DNA of 64,000 bases from Trogon surrucura (Eukaryota; Chordata; Aves; Trogoniformes; Trogonidae). Position 1 is the first letter of the stretch. Every line of letters starts with the position of its first letter. The stretch covers positions 10,748,987 to 10,812,986 of the forward strand of contig CM036622.1 in assembly GCA_020746105.1 (NCBI GenBank), in the 5' to 3' direction. The translations under genes and the position numbers were made by a program. Positions 62,782 through 64,000 of the stretch are shown piece by piece. The notes below the pieces were generated by a model, which saw only the letters and a list, made by a program, of their open reading frames with translations, was not told the origin of the DNA and did not search any database.

Positions 62782-62803
62782 AAAAAAAAAAAAAAAAAAA
62801 AAA
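62782..62803 (+). repeat. 22-A homopolymer
   Basis: A pure A run followed by GGAAAACAACC and further A-rich sequence. No retrotransposed gene or SINE body is recognisable upstream, so it is listed only as a simple repeat. Confidence 0.9.
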
Positions 62804-63507
62804 GGAAAACAACCAAAAAAAACCAGCAAAAACCCATGAAGCAAATTAAACAACCTACTTCAAAGTACATACTCCTCTAGAGTTTTGAGCTCTGAATTTC
62901 TAAATCTTGTACTCCCATGCATGCCCCAGAATGTCTACAGGACGGGGAGATTTTTTTCCCATCCCTCATGGATGCAGGTGAAATAGCCTGAATTTCAGTT
63001 TCCTCTAATTTTACTGGAGGTTGTCCACTACAAGAACTGAAATGTAGAGATGCAAGGAGCTTGCATCCCAAGGATACAAGACAGCACCTACTGGTATTAA
63101 CTTTTTGGGGATTGCTCAGCTACTTATGGTCAAGCTACCAGGTCAGAGCAAAATTTCTCTCCCAAAAATCAGACCAGCAGATACTACCATGTCTTCCTAC
63201 CTACTTCCTAATCCTGTATGGTCTGTTTCCAGATATGTCTCAAGGATTTAGAAATAAAAAAAGTAAAAAGCCACAGAGTCTTCCCTGGTTTCTCCTTTGG
63301 GACACTGTAGCTTCTGAAGCCAATTTTAAATACCAAAATGCTACTCTGAGTCAGCAAGTGCTCTGTGACTTGCAGCTGTGTGAGTTTACAGGTGGAGAAA
63401 AGTACAACAATTGCTCCTGTGTACCCTTCCAGACCTAATTTCTGCTGTATCATTGCCCTGACAGCTGTGGGCAAGCACAGAGTTGACGATACAGAGAAAA
63501 AAGAAAA

Positions 63508-63555
63508 AAGACAGACTCCTTTCCATTCCCAAAGACAGAGTCCTTTCCATTCCCA
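63508..63555 (+). repeat. 24-bp tandem duplication, one mismatch
   Basis: AAGACAGACTCCTTTCCATT plus CCCA at 63508-63531 is repeated at 63532-63555 with a single C-to-G change (CAGAGTCC for CAGACTCC). Confidence 0.93.
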
Positions 63556-64000
63556 AGTTTCTATTTCACAAGTAACGTCTTGAACCTTATTCTTCTGATG
63601 TGAAAATCAGATCAATGCTATCCAATATTTGGGGAGATTATTATCTTGCATCCCCAATATACAATATACAGGGAGGGAGGTCCATCTGCTTAACGTTACA
63701 AGCTTTCCTTCCTTCTTGATCACCCACTCACACGTGAATCTCCCAGAATAATTTCTCTTCTTATCCTGGTGGCAATTACTTCCATGTACTCCAAACTGAA
63801 ATCTACAAGCTATGCTTCACATACATATTCCCAGACTGATGTGTACAAAGGCTATCAAAGACCAGATCAAAATATTTATGAGGCCTAAACCTTCAAGTTT
63901 TCTCTAAAAGTGAATTACATATATAATGCACCAGGCTCTTCCTCTTGGTTCTAAGCACTCCTGTGCCAAGTGAGCAGCTGGCAGTTATTATAATATTACT

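Larger units (their letters stand above)
59533..64000 (-). other. SKAP2: 3' part of the next upstream SKAP2 intron
   Basis: No further SKAP2 exon (the expected Ser/Asp-rich segment before the PH domain and the N-terminal helical region) could be found on the minus strand up to the window end. The stretch holds a cluster of ATCTACAAAAT motifs (60123-60190), a 14-T run (60761-60774), a 22-A run (62782-62803) and a 24-bp tandem duplication (63508-63555). Open frames, including 62410-62700, resemble no known protein. Confidence 0.65.

Noticed and set aside
62761-62803. Poly(A) run as the tail of a processed pseudogene
   Set aside because: No gene-like or SINE sequence precedes it and no target-site duplication is apparent.
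1-64000. CRISPR array, bacterial operon, tRNA or rRNA genes
   Set aside because: No regularly spaced repeats, Shine-Dalgarno-linked gene runs or cloverleaf/rRNA sequence were seen; the window is ordinary avian intronic and intergenic DNA.

Overview
This is vertebrate, and almost certainly avian, genomic DNA. It has long AT-rich introns with small GT-AG exons, several 5'-truncated CR1 LINE fragments ending in the CR1 octamer-type tail (ATTCTGTG/ATTCTATG repeats), and LTRs of avian endogenous-retrovirus type. There are no operons, no bacterial-style gene packing, and no tRNA, rRNA or CRISPR structures that I can recognise.

The one host protein gene I can support is SKAP2 (Src kinase-associated phosphoprotein 2), read on the minus strand. 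Eight coding exons, at 59455-59532, 58641-58724, 52253-52377, 51283-51346, 50001-50102, 28557-28625, 21877-21989 and 12639-12740, join in frame with matching splice phases. Together they encode the C-terminal 241 residues: the whole PH domain, an acidic tyrosine-motif linker and the complete SH3 domain up to the stop codon. The N-terminal part, about a third of the protein, must lie beyond 64000. The gene identity places the window beside the HOXA side of the HNRNPA2B1-CBX3-SNX10-SKAP2-HOXA1 neighbourhood known in other vertebrates. The low-coordinate end should point toward SNX10, and HOXA1 should lie off the high-coordinate end; that part is inference from established synteny.

Layout: 1-12.6 kb is 3' flanking or possible 3'UTR territory. 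It holds one old CR1 fragment near 3.8-4.0 kb and a CpG-rich island at about 10.2-11.1 kb. 12.6-59.5 kb is SKAP2. Two CTCF-like motifs lie in its two most 3' introns. The 21-kb intron at 28.6-50.0 kb contains CR1 copies at 30.5, 34.6-35.5 and 46.7-47.1 kb and an LTR at 47.8 kb. Two further LTRs sit at 50.3-51.1 kb and 54.1-55.3 kb. 59.5-64 kb is the 3' part of the next upstream intron.

The most notable points are: a strong splice donor only 9 nt past the SKAP2 stop codon, implying that the 3'UTR is spliced; three LTRs all in the sense orientation within 7.5 kb of the gene, one filling about two thirds of a short intron; an apparently complete solo LTR with a 6-bp target duplication; a CpG island with no assigned gene just beyond the last coding exon; and a run of three CCAAT boxes at exact 20-bp spacing. 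I found no convincing new protein system. The many 60-160 codon open frames are about what chance gives in 64 kb of this composition.
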